64,000 nt of DNA from an uncultured Bacilli bacterium (GTDB taxonomy: Bacteria > Bacillota_I > Bacilli_A > RF39 > UBA660), in assembly GCA_934162445.1 (NCBI GenBank), contig CAKPIT010000005.1, positions 27,910-91,909 on the forward strand, written 5' to 3'. The notes below the pieces were generated by a model, which made no database searches, was not told the DNA's origin, and was given only the letters and a program-made list of their open reading frames with translations. Made by a program: the position numbers and the translations under genes. This document shows, piece after piece, positions 53,789 through 62,340 of the stretch (position 1 is the stretch's first letter; the number at the start of each line of letters is the position of its first letter).

Positions 53789-54967
53789 ATGGCTTTAATT
53801 AAATGTAGTGAATGTCATAAAGAAATTTCTAGTAGTGCTAAAGTATGTCCTAATTGTGGATATAAAAATGAGAAAAAAACATGCCCTGAGTGTGGTAGTA
53901 TTATCAAACCAAAGGATATGACTTGTCCTGAATGTGGCTATCCACTTCAAAAGAAAAATACCCAAAATATTATCAATGAAAATTTAGATAAAATTACAGG
54001 AGCTAAGAGTGAGAACTATGTAACATTTAAAGATTTATTTAAGAACACTTTTGATAAACACACTGAAGAAGATCTAGATGAAGTCTTTGTTTGTGGTAGT
54101 GCTAAAACAACTCCTGATGTAAAAGATATTGATCCGACCAAAGCAACCGCATGGGTTTACTTTAAAATTTTAATCTTCTTTCTCTTAGCATATATTCCTG
54201 TAAGAATTGGTTTCATAGATTATGGCAATGCTAACTTTTTACCAGCCATGATCATGCTGGCAGCCTTCGCTGTTCCCGTTACTATTTTAATATTCTTCTT
54301 TGAGATTAATATATTTAGAAATATTCCATTTTACAAAGTAATGAAATACTTTATTCTAGGAGGCGGCTTAAGTTTAATCTTAGCCATATTATTCTTCTCC
54401 TTAGATTTCAATACCGATATAACAACTTTCTTTGGTGCTATAATGGTTGGCTTAATTGAAGAAGTGGCTAAAGCTGCAATAGTAGCCTTCTTTCTCTTTA
54501 AAAGTAAAAAGTGTAATTATATTCTCAATGGTTTACTAGTAGGAGCCGCTGTTGGTGCTGGTTTCGCTGCCTTTGAAACCGCCGGTTATATCTTAAGATA
54601 TGGCCTAAATGGTGGTCTTAATACCATGCTTCAAGTTATTAAACATCGTGGCTTTCTAGCACCCGGCGGTCATGTCGCTTGGGCCGCTATTGAAGGCGCT
54701 GGCTTAATGTATGTAAAAGGTTTTGCCAAACTTGATAAAACCCATTTAAATGATAAACGATTTTTACTTATTTGCCTAATTCCAATCGTTCTTCATGGCG
54801 TATGGGATATGCCAATAAATGCCCCATATTATTCTTTGCAAATTGTTCTAACCATACTAGCTTGGTTAGTTATCGTCTATTTTATCAATCTAGGATTAAA
54901 ACAAGTAGACGATGCCAAAAAATTAGAAATGACCAAAAGTAATTCTAAGCCTAAGAAAGCCAAATAA
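53789..54967 (+). CDS. PrsW-family intramembrane protease with two zinc ribbons
   Basis: The 392 residues carry two N-terminal zinc ribbons (CSECHKEI with CPNCGY, and CPECG with CPECGY) and then about eight membrane helices. PrsW motifs are visible: EEVAKA (catalytic Glu pair), AAFETAGYILRYG, GHVAWAAIEGAGL (His) and LHGVWDMP. PrsW in Bacillus cleaves an anti-sigma factor; the substrate here is unknown. It abuts the upstream zinc-ribbon gene with AGGAGG ahead, and ends in a terminator. Confidence 0.85.
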   Translation: MALIKCSECHKEISSSAKVCPNCGYKNEKKTCPECGSIIKPKDMTCPECGYPLQKKNTQNIINENLDKITGAKSENYVTFKDLFKNTFDKHTEEDLDEVFVCGSAKTTPDVKDIDPTKATAWVYFKILIFFLLAYIPVRIGFIDYGNANFLPAMIMLAAFAVPVTILIFFFEINIFRNIPFYKVMKYFILGGGLSLILAILFFSLDFNTDITTFFGAIMVGLIEEVAKAAIVAFFLFKSKKCNYILNGLLVGAAVGAGFAAFETAGYILRYGLNGGLNTMLQVIKHRGFLAPGGHVAWAAIEGAGLMYVKGFAKLDKTHLNDKRFLLICLIPIVLHGVWDMPINAPYYSLQIVLTILAWLVIVYFINLGLKQVDDAKKLEMTKSNSKPKKAK

Positions 54968-54980
54968 GCTTTCTTTTTAA
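54953..54980 (+). terminator. Intrinsic terminator
   Basis: AAGAAAGC (54953-54960) pairs with GCTTTCTT (54968-54975), followed by T residues. It overlaps the PrsW stop. Confidence 0.85.
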
Positions 54981-55060
54981 TAACAATTACTTAAAAGATA
55001 TGATACAATAAATAATATATAGAATATTTTATAATAAGAGTAATTTATAAAGGAGAAATT

Positions 55061-56092
55061 ATGAAAAAAATAATATTTAAAACCCTAATTTTTATGTCTA
55101 TCATTCTAAGTTTAACCAGTTGTGGTAGTAGTCAAAATAAAAATAATAAAGTAAAAATAAAAAAACTTGCCACAGAAACTATTAAATACACAGATTTTAA
55201 TAATGGCTTAATTAAAATGAAAATTCCAGAAGGTTGGAAAGTTGATGTCTTAGGAGATTACATTCATTACACGGTTAAAGCCTATGATCCTAATAATCCA
55301 ACTTATCAGTTTTTCTTTAATTTAAAAAGTGAAGGTTATAACAAAAGTGAAGATGCTAAAAGATGGCAACAAAAATATTATCCCGATAGTATTTTTGCTA
55401 AAGCATCCGTCATTGCCTCTAAAGATACTGAAGGTTTTTATAAAATATTTAATGATATGGGACCACTCAATAATACCGAATCATTTACTTTTCCAACTTT
55501 AACCGATTTTAATGTCATAGAAAACTTAGGACAATCATCATTTGGTGGTGATATATTAAGAGCTACTTTCAAAGATAGTGAAGGAAAAGAAGCTGAAGGT
55601 TTATTTACAGCCTATGTTTATGATGCTGGTCCATACTATGTTTATGAAAATATCATCTCCGGAAAACAAATAGATATCTATTATTTAAATGTTTATGATG
55701 CAATCTTTATTACTGCTCCAAAAGATGAATTAGTAAACTGGGAAAAAACATTAAATAGAGTCGCTTCCTCATTAGAATTCACTGATTCTTTTATGAGTGG
55801 GTTTAACAGTGAACAAGATGCTGTCATGAAAAATTTTCAAAATGTTAGAAGTATCTGTAATCAAATAAGTGATGGTATTATGGATTCATGGGAGAAAAGA
55901 AATGCCAGCTATGACATTATGAGTCAAAAACAAAGTGATGCTACCCTTGGCTACGAAAGAGTCTATGATACTGAAACCAACGAAATATATAAAGCTTATA
56001 ATGGCTTTACTGATGACTATGATGGTAATAGATATAAAACTATAACCGATGATATGTACACTAAAGGGATAAGTGGTTACATTGAAAAATAA
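55061..56092 (+). CDS. Lipoprotein of unknown function
   Basis: The 343-residue product starts with a lipoprotein signal (SIILSLTSCGSS). The mature part has a PsbP-like feel (GLIKMKIPEGWKVDVLGDYI, then YQFFFNLKSEG), and a later helical region with EKRNASYDIMSQKQSD and YERVYDTETNEIYKAYNGF. The last portion, which mentions a script-like GNRYKTITDDMY, resembles tail domains of other lipoproteins. AAGGAGAAATT precedes the ATG. Function unknown; a wall-associated role is likely. Confidence 0.6.
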   Translation: MKKIIFKTLIFMSIILSLTSCGSSQNKNNKVKIKKLATETIKYTDFNNGLIKMKIPEGWKVDVLGDYIHYTVKAYDPNNPTYQFFFNLKSEGYNKSEDAKRWQQKYYPDSIFAKASVIASKDTEGFYKIFNDMGPLNNTESFTFPTLTDFNVIENLGQSSFGGDILRATFKDSEGKEAEGLFTAYVYDAGPYYVYENIISGKQIDIYYLNVYDAIFITAPKDELVNWEKTLNRVASSLEFTDSFMSGFNSEQDAVMKNFQNVRSICNQISDGIMDSWEKRNASYDIMSQKQSDATLGYERVYDTETNEIYKAYNGFTDDYDGNRYKTITDDMYTKGISGYIEK

Positions 56093-56116
56093 TAAAAAAT
56101 AGATAAGAAGAAAAAT

Positions 56117-56365
56117 ATGGACTTAAAAAAGATTCAAAAAGATATCTGGCAAAACAAATTAAACAAAGGCTTTAATACAACCAATGTAAATAAAGAATTT
56201 TGTTTACTATACGGAGAAGTAGCAGAAGCGTATGATGCTTGGCGTAAGAAAAAAGATGATTTAAATGAATAATTAGCCGATATTGCTATTTACCTAAGGG
56301 GGTTATCTAAAATGTTAGGCTTTGATTTAGAAACTGAAATAGAAGCGAAAGTTATGAAGAAATAA
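56117..56365 (+). pseudogene. MazG-like nucleotide pyrophosphohydrolase, nonsense codon at position 52
   Basis: From ATG 56117 the frame reads KKIQKDIWQNKLNKGFNTTN, LLYGEVAEAYDAW, then DDLNE followed by TAA (56270-56272) and LADIAIYLRGLSKMLGFD in the same frame to a stop at 56363. The family needs Glu-Glu-Leu-Ala-Asp here; GAA to TAA is one base change. All-alpha NTP pyrophosphohydrolases hydrolyse NTPs for house-cleaning. The gene is therefore dead or its 3' half is separate. It is not in any longer open frame. Confidence 0.75.
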
Positions 56366-56495
56366 AAATATCCTAGGTTTTGACCTAGATCATTCCTTCT
56401 TAACTTATAAGAAAGAATTAAAAAAATATGGTTATAAAATTACTAAAATATCAATTAAAGAAAAAATTATAATATTTAATAAAATAAATAAATGA
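56358..56495 (+). pseudogene. Possible short coding remnant
   Basis: An open frame without a start codon reads ILGFDLDHSFLTYKKEL and then a Lys/Ile-rich end. The FDLDH piece recalls the N-terminus of HAD-like hydrolases, but this is too short to identify. I list it as a likely relic. It lies between the broken MazG-like gene and the promoter at 56499. Confidence 0.25.
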
Positions 56496-56498
56496 AAG

Positions 56499-56527
56499 TT
56501 GTCAAAGAATAAAAGATATGCTAGTAT
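56499..56527 (+). promoter_or_regulatory. Promoter of the gene at 56549
   Basis: TTGTCA (56499-56504) and TAGTAT (56522-56527) with a 17-base spacer, followed by AAAGGAG before the start. Confidence 0.5.
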
Positions 56528-56548
56528 TACAATAAAAGGAGTAAAAAA

Positions 56549-57145
56549 ATGAGTGAAAACAAATATTTAAATGAAAAGAAATATCAAAAAGCAGAAAGAA
56601 AACTAACCTTAGTAGCTATTTTAGTATTAATAATTGGGTTATCAATTGGAGGTTATCTATTATATAAAGGTCTTGCTAAACCAGAGTCCCATAAAGTTGA
56701 AACCTTAAAAGCCGAATTAGAATCTCAAAAACAAGCTCTTGAAGCAAGTGGAGTAACCTTTGATATAACTACTGACTATAATGATGGTAAGGCCTATGAT
56801 TTAAAAATTATCACCGAAGCCTTAGATCCAAGTTTTGATCACTGTAGTTTTGAAGAATATAAAGATAATTCTTTAACCAAAGAGTATTGTTCTGCTAAAA
56901 ATAGTATCAGTGACTTTGCTAGTAGTGCTAAAATCATGTTAGGTGTTTTTATCTGCCTTGCTACTTGCATAATTTTTGGTTCAATCTTAATGACTGCTAA
57001 AGGAAGACATATCCTTGCTTTTCAAGCCCAACAAGTTATGCCTGTTGCCAAAGAAGGAATTGATGAAATGGCTCCAACCATTGGTAATGTTGCAAGTGAA
57101 ATAACAAAAGGAATTAAAAAAGGGTTAGAAGATGACAAAAAATAG
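56549..57145 (+). CDS. Two-pass membrane protein of unknown function
   Basis: The 198 residues have a cytoplasmic N-terminus, a membrane helix (about 20-42), a periplasm-like region of about 85 residues with helical KAELESQKQALEASG and two Cys (about 107 and 118), a second helix (about 128-150), and a charged C-terminus. The layout resembles the protein at 51505 (helix, coiled region with two Cys, helix). A shared ancestry is possible but sequence likeness is low. A terminator overlaps the stop. Confidence 0.6.
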   Translation: MSENKYLNEKKYQKAERKLTLVAILVLIIGLSIGGYLLYKGLAKPESHKVETLKAELESQKQALEASGVTFDITTDYNDGKAYDLKIITEALDPSFDHCSFEEYKDNSLTKEYCSAKNSISDFASSAKIMLGVFICLATCIIFGSILMTAKGRHILAFQAQQVMPVAKEGIDEMAPTIGNVASEITKGIKKGLEDDKK

Positions 57146-57156
57146 TCATCTTTTTT
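57131..57156 (+). terminator. Intrinsic terminator
   Basis: GATGAC (57131-57136) pairs with GTCATC (57145-57150), then T6. The stop codon is in the loop. Confidence 0.8.
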
Positions 57157-57196
57157 ATTATTAAAAAGCCATGATAATAATCATGACTTAAATTTA

Positions 57197-57439
57197 TTAT
57201 TCAAAGAACTTATCCATAGTAATATTCAAAACTACCGATATTTTATATAACGTATCAATAGAACATCCAACTTTTCCCTTTTTATACTCAAGTCGTCTAA
57301 TAAAATCATATGATCTACCAACATCTACAGCTAATTGTTCTTGAGTAATTCCAGCTATTTTTCTATATTTTTTAATATTTTTAGATATGCGTTCCATTAT
57401 ATTATCATCAAAATTAAATTCTCTTTTAAAAGTTGTCAT
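57197..57439 (-). CDS. XRE-family helix-turn-helix regulator
   Basis: The 80-residue product is one HTH domain: RISKNIKKYRKIAGITQEQL, AVDVGRSYDFIRRLEYKKG and a closing IDTLYKISVVLNITMDKFF. AGAGGTG lies before the ATG. It is divergent from the DUF4190 gene at 57569, with four GTCC motifs in the shared promoter region, and is the likely controller of that gene or of itself. It resembles the XRE protein at 51133. Confidence 0.85.
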   Translation of the reverse strand: MTTFKREFNFDDNIMERISKNIKKYRKIAGITQEQLAVDVGRSYDFIRRLEYKKGKVGCSIDTLYKISVVLNITMDKFFE

Positions 57440-57463
57440 AAATATTTCACCTCTAATTATATT

Positions 57464-57543
57464 GTCCTATTTATGACTTTTTATGTCCGGGAACAGAAAA
57501 GTCCTGTAAAAGGGTATTCATAGGTCCTGTTTTGTGTTATACT
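57464..57543. promoter_or_regulatory. Divergent promoter region with repeated GTCC motifs
   Basis: GTCC occurs at 57464, 57485, 57501 and 57524; three of these extend to GTCCT and two to GTCCTGT. A -10 TATACT at 57538-57543 serves the rightward gene. The repeats lie where a repressor such as the adjacent XRE protein would bind. Assignment is inference. Confidence 0.35.
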
Positions 57544-57568
57544 AATCTTAGAAAGGAGAAGTAAGTGT

Positions 57569-58198
57569 ATGTCTAAAAGTAATGAAAATAAACAAAGTGG
57601 TTTCGCAACTGCCGGTCTAGTTTTAGGAATTATAGGTATTGTTTTTTCCTTCATACCAATAATTAACAATTTTGCTTTTGCTTTAGGCGTTTTAGCCCTA
57701 ATTTTTGGAATAATTTCCCTAATAAAAAAAGCAAACACTGGCAAAGCAGTAGCAGGAGTTATCCTTGGAATTTTATCTATTGTTATAACTTTATCAATGC
57801 AAAGTGCTTTTTCAAAAGCGATAGATGAAACACAAAAAACACTTGATGAAGTAAGTGAAGATTTAGATAAGGCCGCTGGAAACAGTACAGAAGAAATCTT
57901 AAAAAAAGAGATTAATGTGACTTTAGGCAACTTTAATGCAACTACTGACGAATATGGTATTACAGATTCTGAACTTGATGTAACTGTCAAAAACATTACA
58001 AATAAAAGAAAATCTTATTCAATTCATATTGAAGCAATTGATGCAGACGGAAAACGAATTGACGAAGATTATGTTTATGCCAATGATTTAAATGCCGGTC
58101 AAACTCAAGACTTTCAAATTTTTACTTTAGTAGGATCTGATAAAGCCGAATTATTAAAAAGTGCTACTTTCAAAATTGTTGAAGTATCATCATATTAA
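57569..58198 (+). CDS. DUF4190-type membrane protein with FxLYD-like domain
   Basis: The 209 residues open with two close transmembrane hairpins (GFATAGLVLGIIGIVFSFIP and GVLALIFGIISLIKKANTG, then AVAGVILGILSIVITL) as in DUF4190, and continue into an extracellular domain with DSELDVTVKNITNKRKSYSI and AGQTQDF, typical of FxLYD-like domains. Its function is unknown. GAAAGGAG precedes the ATG. It is divergent from the XRE gene and ends in a long hairpin terminator. Confidence 0.7.
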   Translation: MSKSNENKQSGFATAGLVLGIIGIVFSFIPIINNFAFALGVLALIFGIISLIKKANTGKAVAGVILGILSIVITLSMQSAFSKAIDETQKTLDEVSEDLDKAAGNSTEEILKKEINVTLGNFNATTDEYGITDSELDVTVKNITNKRKSYSIHIEAIDADGKRIDEDYVYANDLNAGQTQDFQIFTLVGSDKAELLKSATFKIVEVSSY

Positions 58199-58205
58199 AA
58201 CAAAG

Positions 58206-58245
58206 AGCTGATATTGAGATAAGATTTCTCATTATCAGCTTTTAT
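58206..58245 (+). terminator. Intrinsic terminator
   Basis: AGCTGATA (58206-58213) pairs with TATCAGCT (58233-58240), extended by GAGA/TCTC, then TTTT. Confidence 0.8.
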
Positions 58246-58305
58246 ATTAAAATAAAAAAATTAAATTAAAATATGGTACAATAATAATTATTGAGGAGGA
58301 ATTTT

Positions 58306-58845
58306 ATGATTTATAAATGGCTTTATAAAACCCCTGATGGTCTTAGTGATATGTTAATGAATAGTGATGGAGAATGTCTAACCGGTTTAAGTTTTGTTGA
58401 CTCAAAAGATACTGAAAAACATGTTACTGATTGTGAAGAAAAGAATTTACCAATATTTGAAGAGACCAGCAAATGGTTAGATCTTTATTTTAGTGGTAAA
58501 ATTCCAACCTTTACTCCTAAATACAAAATTAATAATTTAACCCCATTTAGACAAGAAGTAATAGATATAATGAATACCATTCCTTATGGAAGTACCATAA
58601 CATACCAAGATATAGCAATCCTTATTGCCCAAAAAAGAGGTATTAAAAAAATGTCTAGTCAAGCTGTTGGTGGGGCCGTTGGCTGGAATCCCATTTGTAT
58701 TATTGTCCCTTGTCATCGCGTTGTCGGAGCAAAGGGAAATTTAACAGGCTATGGTGGTGGAATTAACAACAAAGTTGCCCTTTTAACTCTTGAAAAAAAT
58801 GATATGAATAACTATTTCATCCCAAAGAAAGGAACAGCACTATGA
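58306..58845 (+). CDS. ogt: Methylated-DNA--protein-cysteine methyltransferase
   Basis: The enzyme moves the methyl group from O6-methylguanine to its own Cys. The 179-residue protein has the PCHRVVG active site with catalytic Cys, the DNA-binding helix with MNTIPYGSTITYQDIA and a final LTGYGGGINNK. The N-terminal domain is standard. ATG 58306 has GAGGAGGA before it; ATG 58291 does not. It overlaps the tag gene by four bases (ATGA), forming an alkylation-repair pair. Confidence 0.92.
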   Translation: MIYKWLYKTPDGLSDMLMNSDGECLTGLSFVDSKDTEKHVTDCEEKNLPIFEETSKWLDLYFSGKIPTFTPKYKINNLTPFRQEVIDIMNTIPYGSTITYQDIAILIAQKRGIKKMSSQAVGGAVGWNPICIIVPCHRVVGAKGNLTGYGGGINNKVALLTLEKNDMNNYFIPKKGTAL

Positions 58846-59408
58846 AAAGGTGCAAATGGTGCAATTTAAATAATCCTCTATACATAACATATCATGATAA
58901 AGAGTGGGGAATACTAAGTGATGATGATCACTATTTATTTGAAATGTTAATCCTAGAATCATTTCAAGCTGGTCTTTCATGGGAATGTGTTCTGAACAAA
59001 AGAGAAGCTTTCAAAATAGCGTATGATAATTTTAATATTGATAAAATAATTAGCTATGATGAACATAAAATCAATGAATTATTATCCAATCCTAAAATAA
59101 TAAGAAATAAATTAAAAATAAAAGCCAGTATCAACAATGCTAAAATATTTAAAGATATTCAAAAAAAGTATGATAGTTTTTATAACTATTTACTTTCATT
59201 TACTCAAAATAAAATAATTTATGAACAAGGCAAAGTAACTAATAATTTATCTGATACTATCTCTAAAGACCTAATAAAAAGGGGAATGAAATTTGTAGGC
59301 TCAACCATTATTTATTCCTATTTACAAGCCACTGGATTTATTTATTCTCATGATAAAGAGTGCTTTATGTATCAGCAAAATTCCAATAATTATAAAAAAA
59401 CAATTTAA
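58842..59408 (+). CDS. tag: DNA-3-methyladenine glycosylase I
   Basis: Tag removes 3-methyladenine from DNA. The 188 residues show the N-terminal zinc site with RCKWCN and HDKEWG, the active-site ILESFQAGLSWECVLNKRE, and a C-terminal zinc part with HDKEC, in order. The family length is about 190. It overlaps the ogt stop by four bases and stands just before the copper operon. Confidence 0.95.
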   Translation: MKRCKWCNLNNPLYITYHDKEWGILSDDDHYLFEMLILESFQAGLSWECVLNKREAFKIAYDNFNIDKIISYDEHKINELLSNPKIIRNKLKIKASINNAKIFKDIQKKYDSFYNYLLSFTQNKIIYEQGKVTNNLSDTISKDLIKRGMKFVGSTIIYSYLQATGFIYSHDKECFMYQQNSNNYKKTI

Positions 59409-59411
59409 CTA

Positions 59412-59441
59412 TTCACAAACACCCCTCGGGGGTATTATAAT
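59412..59441 (+). promoter_or_regulatory. CsoR operator inside the csoR-copA-copZ promoter
   Basis: ACCCCTCGGGGGT (59421-59433) is a GC-tract dyad like known CsoR boxes. It lies in the spacer between TTCACA (59412-59417) and TATAAT (59436-59441), 18 bases apart, so copper-free CsoR would block the promoter. Confidence 0.75.
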
Positions 59442-59461
59442 TTTATCTGGAGATGAACTAA

Positions 59462-59767
59462 ATGAACAAGAATGAACATAGTAAAACAAATATCAAAAGT
59501 ACTTATAGAGATGAAGAAACAAAGAGGAAATTGAATAAAAGACTTAAAACAATTGAAGGTCAAATTCGTGGGGTCCAAACTATGATAGATGAAGATAAAT
59601 ATTGTAATGATATATTAATTCAACTTTTAGCAATAAATAAATCTATCAAAAGTGTTAGCAATGAAATATTTAAAAACCATTTTTCTACCTGTATTGTTAA
59701 AGATATTAAAAATGATGATCCTAAAATAATTGATGAAGTAATGGAACTAATAAGGAGGCTTAATTAA
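59462..59767 (+). CDS. csoR: Copper-sensing repressor of the CsoR family
   Basis: The 101-residue helical protein has the CsoR fold: KLNKRLKTIEGQIRGVQTMI, then Cys in YCNDIL, and His-x3-Cys in NHFSTC, giving the Cys-His-Cys Cu(I) site. FrmR-type proteins lack this arrangement. Binding copper releases it from DNA. The ATG follows TGGAG. Its operator is just upstream, and copA starts three bases after its stop. Confidence 0.92.
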   Translation: MNKNEHSKTNIKSTYRDEETKRKLNKRLKTIEGQIRGVQTMIDEDKYCNDILIQLLAINKSIKSVSNEIFKNHFSTCIVKDIKNDDPKIIDEVMELIRRLN

Positions 59768-59770
59768 TAA

Positions 59771-61972
59771 ATGAAACAAATAATTTTAAGAATAGATGGT
59801 ATGACTTGTAGTGCCTGTTCATCAAGCCTAGAAAAATATTTACTAAAACAAAAAGGAATAGATGATGCCCTAGTAAATTTAGTAATGTCATCAGCAAGTA
59901 TAAGTTATGAAGATAATCTTACTATAGATGATTTAAATAGATTTATAAGTGAAGCAGGATATAAATCATTAGGAGTTTATGATGAACATGAAAATAGCAC
60001 TGGTAATAAAAATATTTATTTTTTAGTTAATGGTTTGCTTACTTTATTAGTTTTATATATTTCCATGGCCCATATGCTAAGTTTACCATTAATACCATTT
60101 TTAAATATGCAAACTCATCCCGTAAACTATGCTGTATGTTTATTTATATTTAGTTTATATTATATATATTTTGGTAAAGATATTATTATTAATGGTATTA
60201 AAAATATTAAATATAAGTCCCCAAACATGGATACTCTAGTAACATTAGGAGTCCTTTCAAGTTTTATCCTTAGTACCTTTAATATGCTAATGATATTAAA
60301 AGGAAACAATGAATATGTTGAAAGCCTATATTTTGAAAGTGTCTGTGTTATTCTATATTTAATTAAATTTGGTAGATATATAGACGGTATTAGTAAAGAA
60401 AAAACTAAAGATGCTATCAAAGGGTTAGTAACTATTACTCCTAAATCAGCTATATTATTTATTGATAATAAAGAACATGAAGTATCTGTTGATGAAGTGA
60501 AAAAAGGAGATATTTTAATAGTTAAACCGGGAAATAGATTCTCTGTTGATGGAACGATAGTAAAAGGTACATCACATGTTGATGAATCATTTATAAGTGG
60601 AGAATCCCTTCCTGTTAAAAAGAATATAAATGATAAAGTAGTAGCTGGATCCATAAATCTAGATGGGGAAGTTTTGTATAAAGCTGAAAATATAGGTAAA
60701 AATTCAACCATATCAGAAATAGTAAGATTAGTAGTTGAAGCCACTAATACCAAAGCTCCTATTGCAAGGCTAGCCGATAAAGTGAGTGGCGTATTTGTGC
60801 CAATTGTGATAGCTTTAGCCCTTATAACTTTTCTTCTTCATTTATTGTTAGGTTTTAATTTTAGTGAATCTATTATTTATTTTGTAACTGTTCTTGTTTG
60901 CGCTTGTCCTTGTGCCTTAGGTCTTGCCACTCCACTTGCCATCGTAGTAAGTGAAGGATTATGTGCAAAAAGTGGAATACTCGTCAAAAAATCAGAAATA
61001 CTTGAAAATGCTAATAAAATTGATGCCGTTGTTTTCGATAAAACTGGCACCTTAACTTATGGAAATTTAAGAATATCGAAAATAAAAAATAATTCTCTTT
61101 ATTCCGATAAAGACTTACTAGAAATAGTATCATCGTTAGAAAGTAAATCAACCCACCCAATTGCCAATGCTTTTTCAACATATGCTAAAGAAAAGAATTT
61201 AAAGCCTCTCGAAGTCATCAACTTTAAAAATATAACAGGAATAGGCTTAAGAGGTACTATTAATAAAAAAGAATATTTAATAGGAAGTAATAAAATATTT
61301 GCAAAATTTAAAACCGATAACACTTCTTTCAAAGAAGAAAAAGAATTATCCCTAAGTGGTAATAGTTTAGTCTATGTTGTCGAAAACCAAAAAGTAATTG
61401 CTCTTATCGGTGTAAAAGATATCATTAGAGAGAATGCTAAAGATGTTATAACTAAATTAAAGTCTATCAATAAACAAGTTATTATGCTCACTGGTGATAA
61501 TGAAATTACAGCTAAGATAATTGCTAAAAGTATTGGTATTGATGAAGTAATAGCAAATGTATCTCCTAAAGATAAATCAAATAAAATTAAAGAATTAAAA
61601 AATAATGGTTTAAAAGTAATGATGGTAGGCGATGGTATAAATGATGCACCAAGCTTATCTCTTGCCGATATAGGCATAAGTCTAAACTCGGCTATTGATA
61701 TTGCCGCTGATTCTTCTGACGTTATATTAATGCGCAATGATTTAAATGCAATTTATAATTTATTTATCATAAGCAAAAAGACATTAAGCAATATCAAAGG
61801 TAATTTGTTTTGGGCCTTCTTTTACAATATTTGCATGATTCCCATCGCCAGTGGCCTATTAGAGTTTATCAATATTTCCATGAATCCAATGCTAGCAGGC
61901 CTTGCTATGACTTTATCCAGCCTCACAGTCATATTTAATGCTTTAAGATTAAAAAAATGGAAGGAGAAATAA
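59771..61972 (+). CDS. copA: Copper-exporting P-type ATPase
   Basis: A 733-residue P1B-type ATPase. One N-terminal metal-binding domain (DGMTCSACSSS), a membrane domain with the CPC site in VCACPCALGLATP, the phosphorylation motif DKTGTLTYG, HP in STHPIA, and GDGINDAPSL are all present. It pumps Cu(I) out of the cytoplasm. AGGAGG is a slightly long 12 bases before the ATG. It is in operon with csoR and copZ. Length is standard for a one-HMA form. Confidence 0.95.
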   Translation: MKQIILRIDGMTCSACSSSLEKYLLKQKGIDDALVNLVMSSASISYEDNLTIDDLNRFISEAGYKSLGVYDEHENSTGNKNIYFLVNGLLTLLVLYISMAHMLSLPLIPFLNMQTHPVNYAVCLFIFSLYYIYFGKDIIINGIKNIKYKSPNMDTLVTLGVLSSFILSTFNMLMILKGNNEYVESLYFESVCVILYLIKFGRYIDGISKEKTKDAIKGLVTITPKSAILFIDNKEHEVSVDEVKKGDILIVKPGNRFSVDGTIVKGTSHVDESFISGESLPVKKNINDKVVAGSINLDGEVLYKAENIGKNSTISEIVRLVVEATNTKAPIARLADKVSGVFVPIVIALALITFLLHLLLGFNFSESIIYFVTVLVCACPCALGLATPLAIVVSEGLCAKSGILVKKSEILENANKIDAVVFDKTGTLTYGNLRISKIKNNSLYSDKDLLEIVSSLESKSTHPIANAFSTYAKEKNLKPLEVINFKNITGIGLRGTINKKEYLIGSNKIFAKFKTDNTSFKEEKELSLSGNSLVYVVENQKVIALIGVKDIIRENAKDVITKLKSINKQVIMLTGDNEITAKIIAKSIGIDEVIANVSPKDKSNKIKELKNNGLKVMMVGDGINDAPSLSLADIGISLNSAIDIAADSSDVILMRNDLNAIYNLFIISKKTLSNIKGNLFWAFFYNICMIPIASGLLEFINISMNPMLAGLAMTLSSLTVIFNALRLKKWKEK

Positions 61973-61975
61973 TAT

Positions 61976-62206
61976 ATGTTTAAGAAAAGAATAAAAAAAG
62001 TGGTAACTATTGAAGGAATGGTATGTGATCATTGTAAATCTAAAGTAGAAAAAGCTTTATTAGAATTAACAACTGTTACTAAAGTAAAAGTTAATTTAAA
62101 AGACAAAACTGCCACCATATATTCCGAAAGTAATATTGATGAACATGATATAATTAATGCTATTACTAAATTAGATTATAAAGTCATAAATATAAAAAAT
62201 AATTAA
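61976..62206 (+). CDS. copZ: Copper chaperone (CopZ/HMA domain)
   Basis: The 76-residue protein is a single HMA domain with MVCDHCKSKV (CxxC copper site), a ferredoxin-like fold (KVKVNLKDKTATIYS) and a short basic N-terminus. It hands Cu(I) to CopA. It begins three bases after copA and has AAGGAGAAA upstream. Confidence 0.9.
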   Translation: MFKKRIKKVVTIEGMVCDHCKSKVEKALLELTTVTKVKVNLKDKTATIYSESNIDEHDIINAITKLDYKVINIKNN

Positions 62207-62235
62207 AAAAACCACAAAAATCATAAATTTTCTAA

Positions 62236-62264
62236 TTGAAAAAAATTTAAAAAAATAGTACAAT
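62236..62264 (+). promoter_or_regulatory. Promoter of the MATE-chimera leader
   Basis: TTGAAA (62236-62241) and TACAAT (62259-62264) are 17 bases apart; the transcript would begin at about 62271. Confidence 0.55.
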
Positions 62265-62270
62265 TTACCT

Positions 62271-62340
62271 TGTGAGACGAGTAGCTTTCAATGAAAAGAC
62301 GTAAATCCAGTTTTGGATTTGCGTCTTTTTTCTCGTCAAG
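62271..62340 (+). promoter_or_regulatory. Structured leader with attenuator-like hairpin
   Basis: AAAAGACGTAAATCCA (62294-62309) pairs with TGGATTTGCGTCTTTT (62314-62329), with one wobble, and a T run inside the right arm. An outer pair GACGAG (62276-62281) and CTCGTC (62332-62337) can close the whole or compete with it. It may be an attenuator or an unknown riboswitch. I cannot match it to a known class. Confidence 0.45.

Noticed and set aside
60160..60753. 197-residue minus-strand frame inside copA
   Set aside because: Shadow of copA, which has all P-type ATPase motifs.
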